Below, piece by piece: positions 1 to 9,194 of a stretch of DNA of 64,000 nucleotides. The position numbers and the translations under genes are program-made. Numbering within the stretch: position 1 is the first letter of the stretch; each line of letters begins with the position of its first letter. The DNA comes from Rhodovulum bhavnagarense (GTDB lineage: Bacteria > Pseudomonadota > Alphaproteobacteria > Rhodobacterales > Rhodobacteraceae): the NCBI RefSeq assembly GCF_004343505.1, contig NZ_SLXU01000001.1, positions 372,001 to 436,000 of the forward strand, in the 5' to 3' direction. A model generated the notes under the pieces. That model searched no databases. It had not been told where the DNA came from and was given only the letters and a program-made list of their open reading frames with translations.

Positions 1-319
1 CGAATCCCGGCGTCTGTTCGTATTCCAGCCCGCGCGAGGCCATCATCTGCATCCCTATGCAGATCCCCATGAAGGGTCGGCCCTGCCCGATCACCGTTTC
101 CTCGATCGCCTCGAACAGGCCGGAGTGATCGAACAGCGCCCGGCGGCAGGCCGGAAAGGCCCCGTCGCCCGGCAGAACGACACGGTCGCAGCGGCGCACG
201 GTATCGGGGTCGGCGGTGACGATCACCTCGCCCGCGCCCTGTTCGCGTGCGACGCGTTCAAACGCCTTTTGGGCCGAGTGCAGGTTGCCGGATTCGTAAT
301 CGACGATCGCGGTCAGCAT
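1..319 (-). CDS. hisH: Imidazole glycerol phosphate synthase subunit HisH (C-terminal part outside window)
   Basis: Glutamine amidotransferase subunit that supplies ammonia to HisF for imidazole glycerol phosphate in cytoplasmic histidine synthesis. The visible 106 residues begin MLTAIVDYESGNLHS, carry the LPGDGAFPA glycine-loop segment and end just after the GICIGMQMM nucleophile elbow, whose Cys is the catalytic thiol of class I amidotransferases. The gene is cut by the window edge, so the His/Glu of the triad are not seen. Its ATG lies 4 nt downstream of the hisB stop, so the two are one operon. Ordinary sequence; identity is very secure. Confidence 0.96.
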   Translation of the reverse strand, partial: MLTAIVDYESGNLHSAQKAFERVAREQGAGEVIVTADPDTVRRCDRVVLPGDGAFPACRRALFDHSGLFEAIEETVIGQGRPFMGICIGMQMMASRGLEYEQTPGF

Positions 320-323
320 GATA

Positions 324-911
324 CTACAACGCCCCCTTGGTCGATGGGATTGCATCGGCCTTTCGCGGGTCGGTTTCCACTGCCTCGCGCAGTGACCTTG
401 CGACGGCCTTGAACGCAGCCTCGGCGATATGGTGGCTGTTGACGCCGTGCAGGCAATCGACATGCAAGGTGATGCCGCCATGGGTCGCCAGCGCCTGGAA
501 GAACTCGCGCACCAGCTCGGTGTCAAAGCTGCCGATCTTTGCCGTCGGGAAATCCACGTTCCACACCAGGTAGGGCCGCCCCGACAGGTCCAGCGCACAG
601 CGTAAAAGTGCGTCGTCCATTGGCAACAGGCATGCCCCGTAACGGCGGATGCCGCGCTTGTCGCCCAGCGCCTGCGCCAGTGCCTGGCCCAGCGCGATGC
701 CGACATCCTCGACGCTGTGGTGGTCGTCGATATGGGTATCGCCCGCGCAGCGGATATTCATGTCGATCAGCGAATGGCGCGCCAACTGGTCCAGCATGTG
801 GTCGAAAAAGCCAACGCCGGTGGCCATCTCGTAGGCGCCGGTGCCATCGAGGTTCAACTCGACCGAGATGTCGGTCTCTGCCGTCTTGCGCGCGATCTTC
901 GTCGTCCGCAT
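324..911 (-). CDS. hisB: Imidazoleglycerol-phosphate dehydratase HisB
   Basis: Dehydrates imidazole glycerol phosphate to imidazole acetol phosphate in histidine biosynthesis. The 195 residues are the normal length of the monofunctional enzyme without the N-terminal phosphatase of enteric HisB. The metal-binding repeats are visible as [14 protein letters not shown] at about residues 58-70 and as [14 protein letters not shown] in the second half. GFFDHMLDQ near residue 34 is also a family hallmark. It is read just before hisH with 4 nt between them, and starts from an ATG preceded by GGAGG. Confidence 0.97.
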   Translation of the reverse strand: MRTTKIARKTAETDISVELNLDGTGAYEMATGVGFFDHMLDQLARHSLIDMNIRCAGDTHIDDHHSVEDVGIALGQALAQALGDKRGIRRYGACLLPMDDALLRCALDLSGRPYLVWNVDFPTAKIGSFDTELVREFFQALATHGGITLHVDCLHGVNSHHIAEAAFKAVARSLREAVETDPRKADAIPSTKGAL

Positions 912-1040
912 GGGGGCCTCCTGTCAGTGATGCCTTGCGTCCTTACACCCATGGGCGGCGCGCTCCAAGCGGGGTTTTGCGGCTTGCCGGGGGCGGGCCG
1001 GGCGCCTAGGTTTGGCGCGACCCACAAGAGGAGCTGTCCA

Positions 1041-1283
1041 ATGACCACCTGCGTCTTCGTGCAACTGCGCTGCCGCCCGGGCAAGACCTACGAGGTGGCC
1101 GAGGATATCGTCCTGCGCGAGATCCATTCAGAGCTTTACTCGACCAGTGGCGAATTCGACCTCTTGCTCAAGCTGTATATCCCCGAGGATCAGGATATCG
1201 GAAAGTACATCAACGATTGTCTCCTGGACATACCCGGGATCGAACGGTCGCTGACGACACTGACATTCAGGGCGTTCTGCTGA
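1041..1283 (+). CDS. Stand-alone Lrp/AsnC ligand-binding (RAM) domain protein
   Basis: An 80-residue protein that is only the effector-binding RAM domain of the Lrp/AsnC family (beta-alpha-beta-beta-alpha-beta), without the DNA-binding helix-turn-helix. Visible elements are the first strand TTCVFVQLRC, the GEFDLLLKL strand and the C-terminal IPGIERSLTTLTF strand. Such proteins assemble into octamers or decamers and can bind amino acids or join full-length Lrp proteins; the ligand here is unknown. The ATG was chosen for the AGAGGAG site 8 nt upstream. A longer reading from 717 would overlap hisB and is not credible. It diverges from hisB. Confidence 0.85.
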   Translation: MTTCVFVQLRCRPGKTYEVAEDIVLREIHSELYSTSGEFDLLLKLYIPEDQDIGKYINDCLLDIPGIERSLTTLTFRAFC

Positions 1284-1360
1284 GAACTGAATACTGACGA
1301 GGGCGCGCTGCGCAGGCCGGATGACCCGAACGCCTGGCATGCGCATCCGTCGTCTTTATC

Positions 1361-1756
1361 CTAGGCCTCGTCTTGGCGGGGAACCGGGCGCGGTTTGCCG
1401 TTTTCATCGATGGCCACGAAGGTGAACACGCCGCGCGTGACCTGCTCGGTCCATTCCTGGCAACGTGGGCGGTGCCAGGCGCGCACCTCGATACGCATTG
1501 AACTGCGGCCTATTTTCAGAACCCTGGCATAAAGCGAAACTTCGTCGCCGACCTGGACGGGCTTGTGAAATTCCATTTCGTCCACGGCGATGGTTGCCGC
1601 CCGGCCACGCGAGACGCGCGCCGCCACGTTGCCCGCGGCAAGGTCCATCTGCGACATCAGCCAGCCACCAAATATATCGCCCGCAGGATTGGTATCGGCG
1701 GGCATGGCGATGGTGCGGATGACGGGTTCACCTTTCTCGGGGGTCAGTTCGGGCAC
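1361..1756 (-). CDS. Acyl-CoA thioesterase, hotdog fold (YciA/BACH type)
   Basis: Predicted cytoplasmic acyl-CoA hydrolase of 131 residues. The N-terminal half has MPADTNPAGDIFGGWLMSQMD, the hotdog helix with the catalytic Asn/Asp region of the YciA family, followed by ATIAVDEMEFHKPVQVGD and the strand FTFVAIDENGKPRPV. The start is a GTG because AAGGAGG sits directly upstream with ideal spacing. The upstream frame stays open to 1945 but overlaps the neighbouring epimerase and is not used. The chain-length specificity cannot be told from sequence. It ends tail to tail with the RAM-domain gene and follows the epimerase gene on the same strand. Confidence 0.9.
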   Translation of the reverse strand: MPELTPEKGEPVIRTIAMPADTNPAGDIFGGWLMSQMDLAAGNVAARVSRGRAATIAVDEMEFHKPVQVGDEVSLYARVLKIGRSSMRIEVRAWHRPRCQEWTEQVTRGVFTFVAIDENGKPRPVPRQDEA

Positions 1757-1833
1757 TTGGGCCTCCTTTTGGGTTCGTTGGGCCGGTGCCCTATAGCCTT
1801 TCGATGCGGGGCCGCCAACAGGGCCCCGAGCGA

Positions 1834-2847
1834 TCAGGCGGGTGCGTCCGCATATTCGGCCCGGTACCAGTCCACGAACCGCGCCACGCCATCTTTCAGA
1901 TCGGTTTCTGGACGATAGCCGGTCAGGCGCTGCAACAGCGTGCAATCGGCCCAGGTCGCGGGCACGTCGCCTTGCTGCATGTCCATGTAGTTGCGGATCG
2001 CGGCCCGCCCGGTGGCGGCCTCGATCGCGTCGATGAAATCCTCCAGCCGGATCTTGGTGGAATTGCCGATATTGACGATGCGAAAGGGTGCAACGGGTGA
2101 CAGGCTGTCGCCCTCAACGCCCGTCTCCGGCCCGCCCGGCACAGCGTCGATCAGCAGGCGGATGCCGCGCACCAGGTCGGTGACATAGGTGAAATCACGC
2201 CACATCTGTCCGTGATTGTAGACGTCTATGGGTCGACCCTCCAGGATTGCGGCCGTGAACTTGAACAGCGCCATGTCCGGCCGTCCCCAGGGGCCGTAGA
2301 CGGTAAAGAACCGGAACATGGTGGTGGGCAGGCCGTGGATATGCGCCCAGGCATGGCCCATCGCCTCGTTCGCCTTCTTGGTGGCGGCATAGAACGACAT
2401 CTGCGTGTCGGCCTTGTGCGTCTCGGCATAGGGCATCTCGGTATTGGCGCCGTAAACCGAACTGGTCGACGCCAGCAGCAGATGCGCCGGGCGGGCGGCC
2501 AGCGCCGCCTCCATCAGGTTGAAGGTGCCAACGATATTGGCATCGACATAGGCGCGCGGGTTCTCGATCGAATAGCGCACGCCGGCCTGCGCGGCGAGGT
2601 GGACAATGACGTCGGGCCGGGCGCGATCAACAGCGCTGGCCAGTGTTTCTGCCGTCTCAAGCCGCGCCTCGGTCGCGACAAAGCGCGACGACCTGGCCAA
2701 ATGCGCATGGCGGCGTTGTTTTAGGCGGATGTCGTAATAATCCGTCATCCCGTCATAGCCATGCACCTCCCAGCCCTCGCGCAGCAAAAGCTCGGCAAGG
2801 TGAAAGCCGATGAACCCGGCAGTCCCCGTGATGAAGGCGCGTTTCAT
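1834..2847 (-). CDS. NAD-dependent nucleotide-sugar epimerase (UDP-glucuronate 4-epimerase-like)
   Basis: Extended SDR enzyme of 337 residues that probably interconverts UDP-glucuronate and UDP-galacturonate for surface polysaccharide. The NAD motif TGTAGFIGFHLAELLL is at residues 7-22. The segment YYDIRLKQRR after it and YGANTEMPYAETHKAD are typical of the LpsL/Cap1J group. The catalytic pair is in SFYAATKKANE (YxxxK), and RFFTVYGPWGRPDMALF is the substrate loop. The ATG has AGGAGA upstream. It is not in a visible polysaccharide operon, so the pathway is inferred from family only. Confidence 0.88.
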   Translation of the reverse strand: MKRAFITGTAGFIGFHLAELLLREGWEVHGYDGMTDYYDIRLKQRRHAHLARSSRFVATEARLETAETLASAVDRARPDVIVHLAAQAGVRYSIENPRAYVDANIVGTFNLMEAALAARPAHLLLASTSSVYGANTEMPYAETHKADTQMSFYAATKKANEAMGHAWAHIHGLPTTMFRFFTVYGPWGRPDMALFKFTAAILEGRPIDVYNHGQMWRDFTYVTDLVRGIRLLIDAVPGGPETGVEGDSLSPVAPFRIVNIGNSTKIRLEDFIDAIEAATGRAAIRNYMDMQQGDVPATWADCTLLQRLTGYRPETDLKDGVARFVDWYRAEYADAPA

Positions 2848-3044
2848 GCCGTCTCCTGTCGGTGGTGGCGCGTGCGCGGCACAGTAGCGGCGCGCCCGCT
2901 CAGCGCAAGCCCCGCGCGGGTGGGCGCGTAGCCGCCGATCCGGCGGGGGGATGCGCGACTTTCCGCCAGTGCGGGCGTTCACGGGATGGCAAGGAGTTTG
3001 CCGCAGCTTGCCGGATCAGGACGATGCAGCTAAGGGACACGGCC

Positions 3045-4622
3045 ATGATCAATGAAAATAAACGTTTCTGGCCGCGTGCGGCCCATCCGGTGCGCCGGCT
3101 ATCCTTGGTGCGTGGTATCGCGGCATCGTGCCTGCGCCGGGCATCGCATCCGTCGGGATTGGCGGCGCTCGCGATCGCGGCGCTTGGCGTGGCGGGGGTG
3201 TCGGTGCTGTCACCCGTGAACACGGGCGCTGAACTTGCCCCCGTCGCCATTGTCGACCTCTCGCCCGCGGGCGGCTTTGCCAATGCGCCACAGCCGTTGC
3301 CGGGGACCTACCGGATCGGCGCAGAGGACCCGGTCGCGCGATCGCAATTGCCCCGTGCCGAGGCGCCGGGCGCCGCGCCGCAGTTGACGGCTCTCTATCG
3401 CTACGACGTGGACCGCTCGTTCATGCCCCATGGCCTGCGGCTGATCACTGGTCGACCGGCCGCCGTCCCGCCGCCTCGCCCCGAGAATAACGCGGTGGCG
3501 CGCCTGCGTCCACAGGCACGGCCTGGCGCCGTGGCGCCAAGCCGTATCGAAACCCCGGCCGACGTATTGCGTCCCGCTGCGCGGCCTCTGGATTACGTCG
3601 CGCTCGCGTTGCCGGTTACCAAGCCGCCGCGCCCCACTGCGCGTCCCGAGGGTATGACCGCGACCGTGATGTCAGTGCCTAGTCACGCCGCCTCGGCAAT
3701 GTCGCGGCCTGCCGCCGCGATCCGGCCCAATGCCCGGCCCGAGATCGCGGTTCAGCGTGTCGCGATGGCCGCCATGCCTCGCGGTCCTGTCGCGGGGCAC
3801 CCCACCGATGCGGCACCGCGCGGCAAGACCGCGGCGGCATGTTCGGTCCGGCTGGCCCGCGGTATTCCGCAACGCCCGCGCGGGGCTGCCGGCGGCAGTG
3901 CCCTTGCCGAGCGGATGCGGTCCCTGCAAGGCGTCGACCGTGACCGGCTGATCGCGCAAGAGTTGTTGTCGGGCAACATGCCTGGTTTCCTGCGCAATTT
4001 GACACCCGTGACCGTGTCGGGCCGCATGCCCGATGGCCGCGGGGCCAATGTCACGATCTGCGTCACCCCCGATTACCTGGCACTTGGCCGGGATACGGAT
4101 TTCCTGCGCGTGCCGATGGGTCTGCCCGCCGCCGCGCAGATTGCCGACCGGTTCGGTTTCCTGCTGCCCACCACGCGTATGGTCGACGCCATCTACGCGC
4201 AGGCCGGTCTGCGGCTTGACCCTCGCCCGATGACCCCGGGCGCGCAGATGACCTCGACCAGTTATTTCTGGCAGCATCACCAAACCGTCGAGGGGCAGAC
4301 CGGCGGGCGCGCGGGCCAACTTGTCGCCGGCCAGAAAAAGGACCTGGTGCTGACCAATCGGTTGCGCCGCACTCCCGGGCGGGTGGCGATCTATGGCTGG
4401 CATCGTCCGAACGGGCGACCGATTCAACCGCTTTCGACCGTGCATGGTGCGCTTTACGCCGATTACAGCCACGGCGTGCGGCTGGTAAGCGATACGGCCT
4501 TCGTTGATGGCCGCGCCGTGTCGCTGGGGGCGTTGCTGGCCGATCCGGCCTATGGTGCGATTTTGTCGGACGAGGGACCGATCCCCGCACCAGAGCGGTT
4601 GATCGCGTCGCTTTATCGCTAG
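3045..4622 (+). CDS. Conserved exported protein with RPxARP-rich linker, unknown function
   Basis: A 525-residue protein whose function I do not recognise. A hydrophobic segment at about residues 38-56 looks like a signal anchor. Residues 135-280 form a low-complexity Pro/Arg/Ala linker with four RPxARP motifs (RPQARP, RPAARP, RPTARP, RPNARP). The folded C-terminal half holds conserved-looking stretches such as ICVTPDYLALGRDTDFLRVP, GFLLPTTRMVDAIY and AIYGWHRPNGRPIQPLS. The charged linker suggests wall or envelope spanning. It faces the SUMF-like and glycosidase-like genes tail to tail, and I suspect shared function. The ATG at 3045 has AAGGGA; 3024 is an alternative. Confidence 0.7.
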   Translation: MINENKRFWPRAAHPVRRLSLVRGIAASCLRRASHPSGLAALAIAALGVAGVSVLSPVNTGAELAPVAIVDLSPAGGFANAPQPLPGTYRIGAEDPVARSQLPRAEAPGAAPQLTALYRYDVDRSFMPHGLRLITGRPAAVPPPRPENNAVARLRPQARPGAVAPSRIETPADVLRPAARPLDYVALALPVTKPPRPTARPEGMTATVMSVPSHAASAMSRPAAAIRPNARPEIAVQRVAMAAMPRGPVAGHPTDAAPRGKTAAACSVRLARGIPQRPRGAAGGSALAERMRSLQGVDRDRLIAQELLSGNMPGFLRNLTPVTVSGRMPDGRGANVTICVTPDYLALGRDTDFLRVPMGLPAAAQIADRFGFLLPTTRMVDAIYAQAGLRLDPRPMTPGAQMTSTSYFWQHHQTVEGQTGGRAGQLVAGQKKDLVLTNRLRRTPGRVAIYGWHRPNGRPIQPLSTVHGALYADYSHGVRLVSDTAFVDGRAVSLGALLADPAYGAILSDEGPIPAPERLIASLYR

Positions 4623-4758
4623 CACAGCGGACCGGGTCGGGGAAAACGTCCGGCGATCTGTCACAAGGCAGCGTCGAGTGGGCGCAACCCCACAAGGATC
4701 AAGCGTCATATCAAGATCCGGCGCGGAAGTTCATTGACTTTCGCGCCTGTTTTGCGGC

Positions 4759-5769
4759 TCAGTCCAGTGTCTTGCAGCAGCGAAAGCCCAGGTGATAGTT
4801 TTCGTGGCTGGCCGGGCTAAGCACCCGGCTGCCATGCCAGTAAGGCGCACGCCAGCGGCACCAGTCGGGATGGGCCTGGTACTTGTCCCAGATGAACCAA
4901 GACCCTTTCATCTCGGTGACGCCCAGGGTGCTGGAACCGCGGCTGGACATCTGGTCTGGCGCGAGTGGCAAATTCATGTGTTCGGCCGCGTTGCCGTTGA
5001 TATCGTAGACAAAAAGAGGGCTGGTACAGCCCGAAAACGCGCCGCTCGGATAGGTGTTGGACCCACAATTGCGCCATCCCCCGCCGGGGCATGTGGGACT
5101 TTTCTCGCTGTCTTGCGCGCAGATCCCGCGGCGGAAAACCTGGCCATAGCTCCAGGTCTTGGTGGTCGCGTATTTCGTGTTATGCGCCGCGCGCATCCGG
5201 TTCACCGCCGCCGAGGCCGAGAGCCCGCGCGCCAGGTCGAAACGGTAATCTGGGGCGGTCAGCGCGCCTGCGCAGGCACCTTCCCATTCATGCGCATCAC
5301 ATAGCCGCTTGCCCTCGGCTGCACATATTTCGGCGGCCTCTTTTGCCTTGACCCAGACGACGGGGTACGAGCAGGGGATGTTGGGATATTCGAACTGGTC
5401 GATGCAGGCCGTGGCGTCCTCTGGTCGCTGGGTTGCCGGATCGTACAGCGGTGCCATGAATTTCGCGCCGCAGATTCGGTCGAACCGACGGTTCGAATAG
5501 GCCGCGACCGCGTCGCCACCCGCGCGCGCATGACAATCGGCGCGGCTCATCGCATGACGGGTGATCGCGGGATTGCCCTGGCCGATTACGCCCGATCCGG
5601 CAAAGATCGCCTTGATCCGCTCAAGCTGTGCCCCGTTGACCCCGCGAATGGCCTCAAGTTCCATGAAAAGGCGGGCGTTTGCCTCTGCAAGCCCTTGGGC
5701 CGCGGCTGGGCCTTGCAGCCAAAGCGGCAAGACAAGCACCGCGATCAGCCCCCTGAGGGTCTGTCTCAT
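4759..5769 (-). CDS. Exported SUMF1/FGE-like (formylglycine-generating-enzyme fold) protein
   Basis: A 336-residue secreted protein with a signal peptide at residues 1-25 (hydrophobic core then AAAQ) and the C-type-lectin-like FGE-sulfatase fold. Visible marks are the substrate-groove segment IDQFEYPNIPCSYPVVWVKA, the EGKRLCDAHEWEGAC helix, DINGNAAEHMN and the closing LGFRCCKTLD. Canonical FGE uses two Cys in GGSFLC...C; here the first position reads KGSWFIW without Cys and only DWC remains. It is therefore unlikely to make formylglycine and more likely a structural or modified oxidase relative. Its ATG overlaps the stop of the upstream gene (ATGA), so the two are translationally coupled. Confidence 0.8.
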   Translation of the reverse strand: MRQTLRGLIAVLVLPLWLQGPAAAQGLAEANARLFMELEAIRGVNGAQLERIKAIFAGSGVIGQGNPAITRHAMSRADCHARAGGDAVAAYSNRRFDRICGAKFMAPLYDPATQRPEDATACIDQFEYPNIPCSYPVVWVKAKEAAEICAAEGKRLCDAHEWEGACAGALTAPDYRFDLARGLSASAAVNRMRAAHNTKYATTKTWSYGQVFRRGICAQDSEKSPTCPGGGWRNCGSNTYPSGAFSGCTSPLFVYDINGNAAEHMNLPLAPDQMSSRGSSTLGVTEMKGSWFIWDKYQAHPDWCRWRAPYWHGSRVLSPASHENYHLGFRCCKTLD

Positions 5770-7538
5770 TCGGCCTGCCTCCCTTCCTTGCGCAAGAGAT
5801 AAAAGAAATCCCGATTGTCCGGATAGCCTACGAAACGCGGGACACGGCTGCCATCGCGGCGCCGCGCATCGACATTGGCCATTCCCGACACCAGGTGGCG
5901 CGTGTTGATCCCGCCCTCGTCCGACGGGGTGTAAAGCGCCATGTAGGTGTGTTCGAGGGCGTTCATGTCCAGCAGCATCGCGTAGTCGCACCCATAGGCC
6001 TGGAACGTGCGCGCCATGGCAGAGGGTGTTGCCGTCGAGAACCACGCATAGATCAGCAAGGGGTTGTCGTCACCCGGTTTCAGGCAGGCACCGGCGCGCA
6101 GCGTGCGCAGCTCGGCCTTTGCCGAGCCCGACCAATTGCCGCCCCCCCAGCTCGTCACCAGCGGGCCGGGTATGCCGTTCTCGATCAGGGCAACGCCATT
6201 CTGGCGGGCAAAACGAATATCGCCCAGCATGGCGTTGTCGGTTTCATCCCATGTCTTCATGCCGATGCGGCCATCGTCCAGAACGTAAAACGTCGCCAAG
6301 TCGGGTTGCAGTGTGCTCAGCACCGCGCCGTGTACGATGAATCCATAGTGATGTCCGTGATTGTAATTCGCCTTGGGGCCAAAGCGAAAGGCACCGTGAT
6401 CTCGCTTGAACCCGCCGGTGAAGGTCGCCGCGACGCGCTGGGCCTGGGTGGGGTTGATCATTCCGCTCATGGCCAGCGGTGCGGGGCTGGCCACGCCATC
6501 GGGGCCCGGGATGGAAGGGTTGCGTCCCGCGCCCGAGGGCCGCGAGGACCAGTCGAGACGCGGATGCTCGGTGCCCAGTTCGAAACCGATGTCGAACCGG
6601 CCCATGTCAAAGCCGACGAGATAGACATCGGCCCGCCCCTCGATCGCATCCAGCCAGTTTGCTTCGCCCTTGCGGTTCAGGAGGTCGGGATGGATCATCC
6701 GTGGTTGCAGGGCGCTTGCATATATTCCCGGCGCGCCCTCTATCGCATACCAACTGCCCATTTCCATTCGCTCGGTGCTGCCGCCGCGCAGGTTAAAGGT
6801 CATTGTGGTATACATCACCGGGTGTTCGCGCAGGGCGGCCTGTCCCAGGCTTGATGCCGTGCGTCCTCGATCGACGCCCTCGATCAACTCGCCGCTTTCG
6901 AGATACTTGTCCTTGTAGAGCGTACTTTTCACGAATCCGACGACGCTTTCGCCGAAGGCCAGGTTGTCGCGCAGGAACTCTGCGCTGCGTTCCAGATTGG
7001 TGCGTGCGCCCCTGACCGGGTTGCGCAGGTAGAATGCGCCGTCACAAATCGGCACGAACGGGAGGCCATCGGCCTGTGCTGCCGAAAGCGCATCCTGCCC
7101 GGCCCAGGGACGGCACAGGTTTTCCTGTCCGCCTTCGGTCAGAACCAGCGCGGGACCCGGCCCTTTGCCAAGGTCAACTTGGCGCCGATGCGGTGCGGTG
7201 TTTTCCAGGTGGTATGTCTGGGTGTCGCGGCCCGGCCGCGTCACCTCGAGCAGGAACCATGCATTGCTTGAAGGCTTGATCGATGTCAGCCGCAACGCCG
7301 TGCCGTCGGCCATTCGTGCCGTCTGGGCGTTACGAAAAACCTGAAGCTCCAGCATGGATTTGCGGCGAACCTCGCGGGCGGCCGCGTTTTGCTGGGCCAA
7401 CTGGACCGCACCGGGCCTTTCGATCGCCTTGGCCGCGCCCGCGGTCATGGTCGCGCTGGCAAACGACAGGGCCACGACCAGGGCCGAGGCTGCCCATCGT
7501 GCCGTGCTATGGGATGCCTTGCGGAACAGGCAGGTCAT
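5766..7538 (-). CDS. Exported phosphodiester glycosidase family (NAGPA-like) protein
   Basis: A 590-residue secreted protein with an N-terminal signal sequence (hydrophobic core ASALVVALSFASA, cleavage near AGAA). The C-terminal half resembles the NAGPA domain (PF09992), which in animals uncovers mannose-6-phosphate by cleaving a GlcNAc phosphodiester. Marks are FTGGFKRDHGAFRFG, YGFIVHGAVLSTLQPDLATF, NGIPGPLVTSWGGGNWSG and the CDYAMLLDMNALEHTYMAL strand. The substrate in bacteria is unknown. It is the first gene of a two-gene unit with the SUMF-like gene, which overlaps its stop by 4 nt. The start is the first Met before the signal sequence; no clear ribosome site is seen. Confidence 0.72.
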   Translation of the reverse strand: MTCLFRKASHSTARWAASALVVALSFASATMTAGAAKAIERPGAVQLAQQNAAAREVRRKSMLELQVFRNAQTARMADGTALRLTSIKPSSNAWFLLEVTRPGRDTQTYHLENTAPHRRQVDLGKGPGPALVLTEGGQENLCRPWAGQDALSAAQADGLPFVPICDGAFYLRNPVRGARTNLERSAEFLRDNLAFGESVVGFVKSTLYKDKYLESGELIEGVDRGRTASSLGQAALREHPVMYTTMTFNLRGGSTERMEMGSWYAIEGAPGIYASALQPRMIHPDLLNRKGEANWLDAIEGRADVYLVGFDMGRFDIGFELGTEHPRLDWSSRPSGAGRNPSIPGPDGVASPAPLAMSGMINPTQAQRVAATFTGGFKRDHGAFRFGPKANYNHGHHYGFIVHGAVLSTLQPDLATFYVLDDGRIGMKTWDETDNAMLGDIRFARQNGVALIENGIPGPLVTSWGGGNWSGSAKAELRTLRAGACLKPGDDNPLLIYAWFSTATPSAMARTFQAYGCDYAMLLDMNALEHTYMALYTPSDEGGINTRHLVSGMANVDARRRDGSRVPRFVGYPDNRDFFYLLRKEGRQAE

Positions 7539-7771
7539 TGAAACAGGACACCGAACCAATAATTTCAGGGCGGGCGCCGCGACAGGCCGAACGCCCTTGC
7601 CGGTCAGCCTAGCCGCGCCCGGCCCGCTGCGGCAACAGTTTTCCCCTGGTGCAAGGTGGTGCGCCGGTCCTGCGGGAAACCGCCCGTTGTTACATGTCCG
7701 TCGTTGGCCCATGCTAGAGCCAAGGCGCGCCAGCGATCCGACGGGCCACCGCCGGGGCGAATGAAAGGACG

Positions 7772-9190
7772 ATGACAGGAATGAAGATCGAGGAAAACCG
7801 AACCTTCGAGGAAATTTCGGTGGGTGACGCGGCCCAGGTTGTCCGGGTCTGCACAGAAGACGATTTCTATATCTTTGCCACTGCCTCGGGCAATCACAAC
7901 CCGATGCACCTGGCCCGTCACGATGGCGACGGGGACGGTGCCGAAGAGGCGATCGCGCCCGCGCTCTGGGTGGGCTCGCTGGTTTCGGCGGCGATCGGCA
8001 ACGTGTTGCCGGGGGCGGGGGCGCTCTACCGGGCGCAAAGTTTCGTATTCCATGAGCGTGCCCATGCGGGCGATGAACTGGTCGCGCGGGTCACGGTAAC
8101 CGAAAAGCACCCGCCCGATGGGTTGGTGATGGCCACCGATGTCACGCGCAAATCCGACGGGGCGGTGATCCTGAGCGGCGAGGCCAGGGTGCAGACACCT
8201 GCCCGCAAGATGGTATTCGAGGATCTTGAAATCCCCGGCCTTCTGATCGAGAGGCATCGCCATTTCGATGCGCTGATTGCGCGGGCCGAACCCTTGCCGC
8301 CGCTGCCTACCGCGGTGATCGCACCCGAAGAACCGAAATCTCTGGGCGGTGCGTTGCTGGGCGCGCGGCATACGATCATCACACCGATCCTGGTCGGGAA
8401 TGCCGCGCTGATTACCGCTGTCGCCGCCGAGATCGGTGAGTCGCTGGACGGAGTCGAGGTGATCGACGCCCCCGATCACGCCCGCGCAGCGAATATCGCG
8501 GTCGATCTTGTCTGCGAGGGTCGCGCACAGGCCGTTATGAAGGGGCATCTGCATACCGACGTGATGCTCAAGGCGGTGCTACGCAAGGAAAACGGTCTGC
8601 GCACGGGGCGTCGCCTGACCCATGTCTTCGTCATGGATGTGCCGGGTGTGCCGCATCCGCTGCTTGTGACCGATGCCGCGATAAACATCGCTCCGGACCT
8701 GCGCACCAAGATGGATATCTGCCAGAACGCCATAGATCTGGCCATTTCTCTTGGGATAGAGTTGCCCAAGGTGGGCGTTCTTTCGGCGGTCGAAACCGTG
8801 AACCCGGATATTCCCAGTTCGCTGGACGCGGCGCTGTTGTCAAAGATGGCCGAACGCGGCCAGATCTTCGGAGGGCTGGTCGACGGGCCGCTGGCGATGG
8901 ACAATGCGGTGGATCTTTCCGCCGCGCGCACCAAGGGCCTCACCGGCCAGGTGGCGGGCCGGGCCGAGGTGCTGGTCGTTCCCAACCTCGATGCGGGCAA
9001 CATGCTGGCAAAGCAGCTTGCCTATATCAGCCATGCCGAGGGGGCTGGCGTGGTGATGGGGGCGAAAGTGCCGATCATCCTGAATTCGCGCTCGGATGAC
9101 GACAAGGCGCGGCTTGCCTCTTGCGCCGTCGCCGCCCTGCACGAGGCCCGGATCTCGGGGCGGATTGCGGCGCCCAGGGCGGCGGAATAG
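7772..9190 (+). CDS. Bifunctional enoyl-CoA hydratase (MaoC) / phosphate acetyltransferase
   Basis: A 472-residue fusion. Residues 1-150 are a MaoC hotdog hydratase with FYIFATASGNHNPMHLARHD, the hydratase-2 type Asp/His motif region. Residues 170-470 are a phosphate acetyl/butyryltransferase, seen in AQAVMKGHLHTDVMLKAVL, HVFVMDVPG and AEVLVVPNLDAGNMLAKQL. It would make acyl-phosphate from acyl-CoA, with the MaoC part acting on short enoyl-CoA or tuning specificity. ackA begins 4 nt after the stop, giving a CoA-ester to acyl-P to ATP route. ATG 7772 is used; ATG 7781 is possible because both sit near GAAAGGA. Confidence 0.92.
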   Translation: MTGMKIEENRTFEEISVGDAAQVVRVCTEDDFYIFATASGNHNPMHLARHDGDGDGAEEAIAPALWVGSLVSAAIGNVLPGAGALYRAQSFVFHERAHAGDELVARVTVTEKHPPDGLVMATDVTRKSDGAVILSGEARVQTPARKMVFEDLEIPGLLIERHRHFDALIARAEPLPPLPTAVIAPEEPKSLGGALLGARHTIITPILVGNAALITAVAAEIGESLDGVEVIDAPDHARAANIAVDLVCEGRAQAVMKGHLHTDVMLKAVLRKENGLRTGRRLTHVFVMDVPGVPHPLLVTDAAINIAPDLRTKMDICQNAIDLAISLGIELPKVGVLSAVETVNPDIPSSLDAALLSKMAERGQIFGGLVDGPLAMDNAVDLSAARTKGLTGQVAGRAEVLVVPNLDAGNMLAKQLAYISHAEGAGVVMGAKVPIILNSRSDDDKARLASCAVAALHEARISGRIAAPRAAE

Positions 9191-9194
9191 ATCC

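Noticed and set aside
717-1283. Longer start for the RAM-domain protein
   Set aside because: It would overlap hisB in antisense; ATG 1041 has a good ribosome site and gives the normal domain length.
3672-4709. Long open frame of 345 codons on the minus strand inside the RPxARP protein gene
   Set aside because: It is the shadow of high-GC codons; the product has no domain, no ribosome site and Arg/His/Gly-rich noise composition.
7713-7733. TTGGC/GCCAA dyad upstream of the MaoC-Pta gene as another FNR box
   Set aside because: Spacer is ten bases and the arms are not TTGAT/ATCAA, so it is not an FNR-type site.
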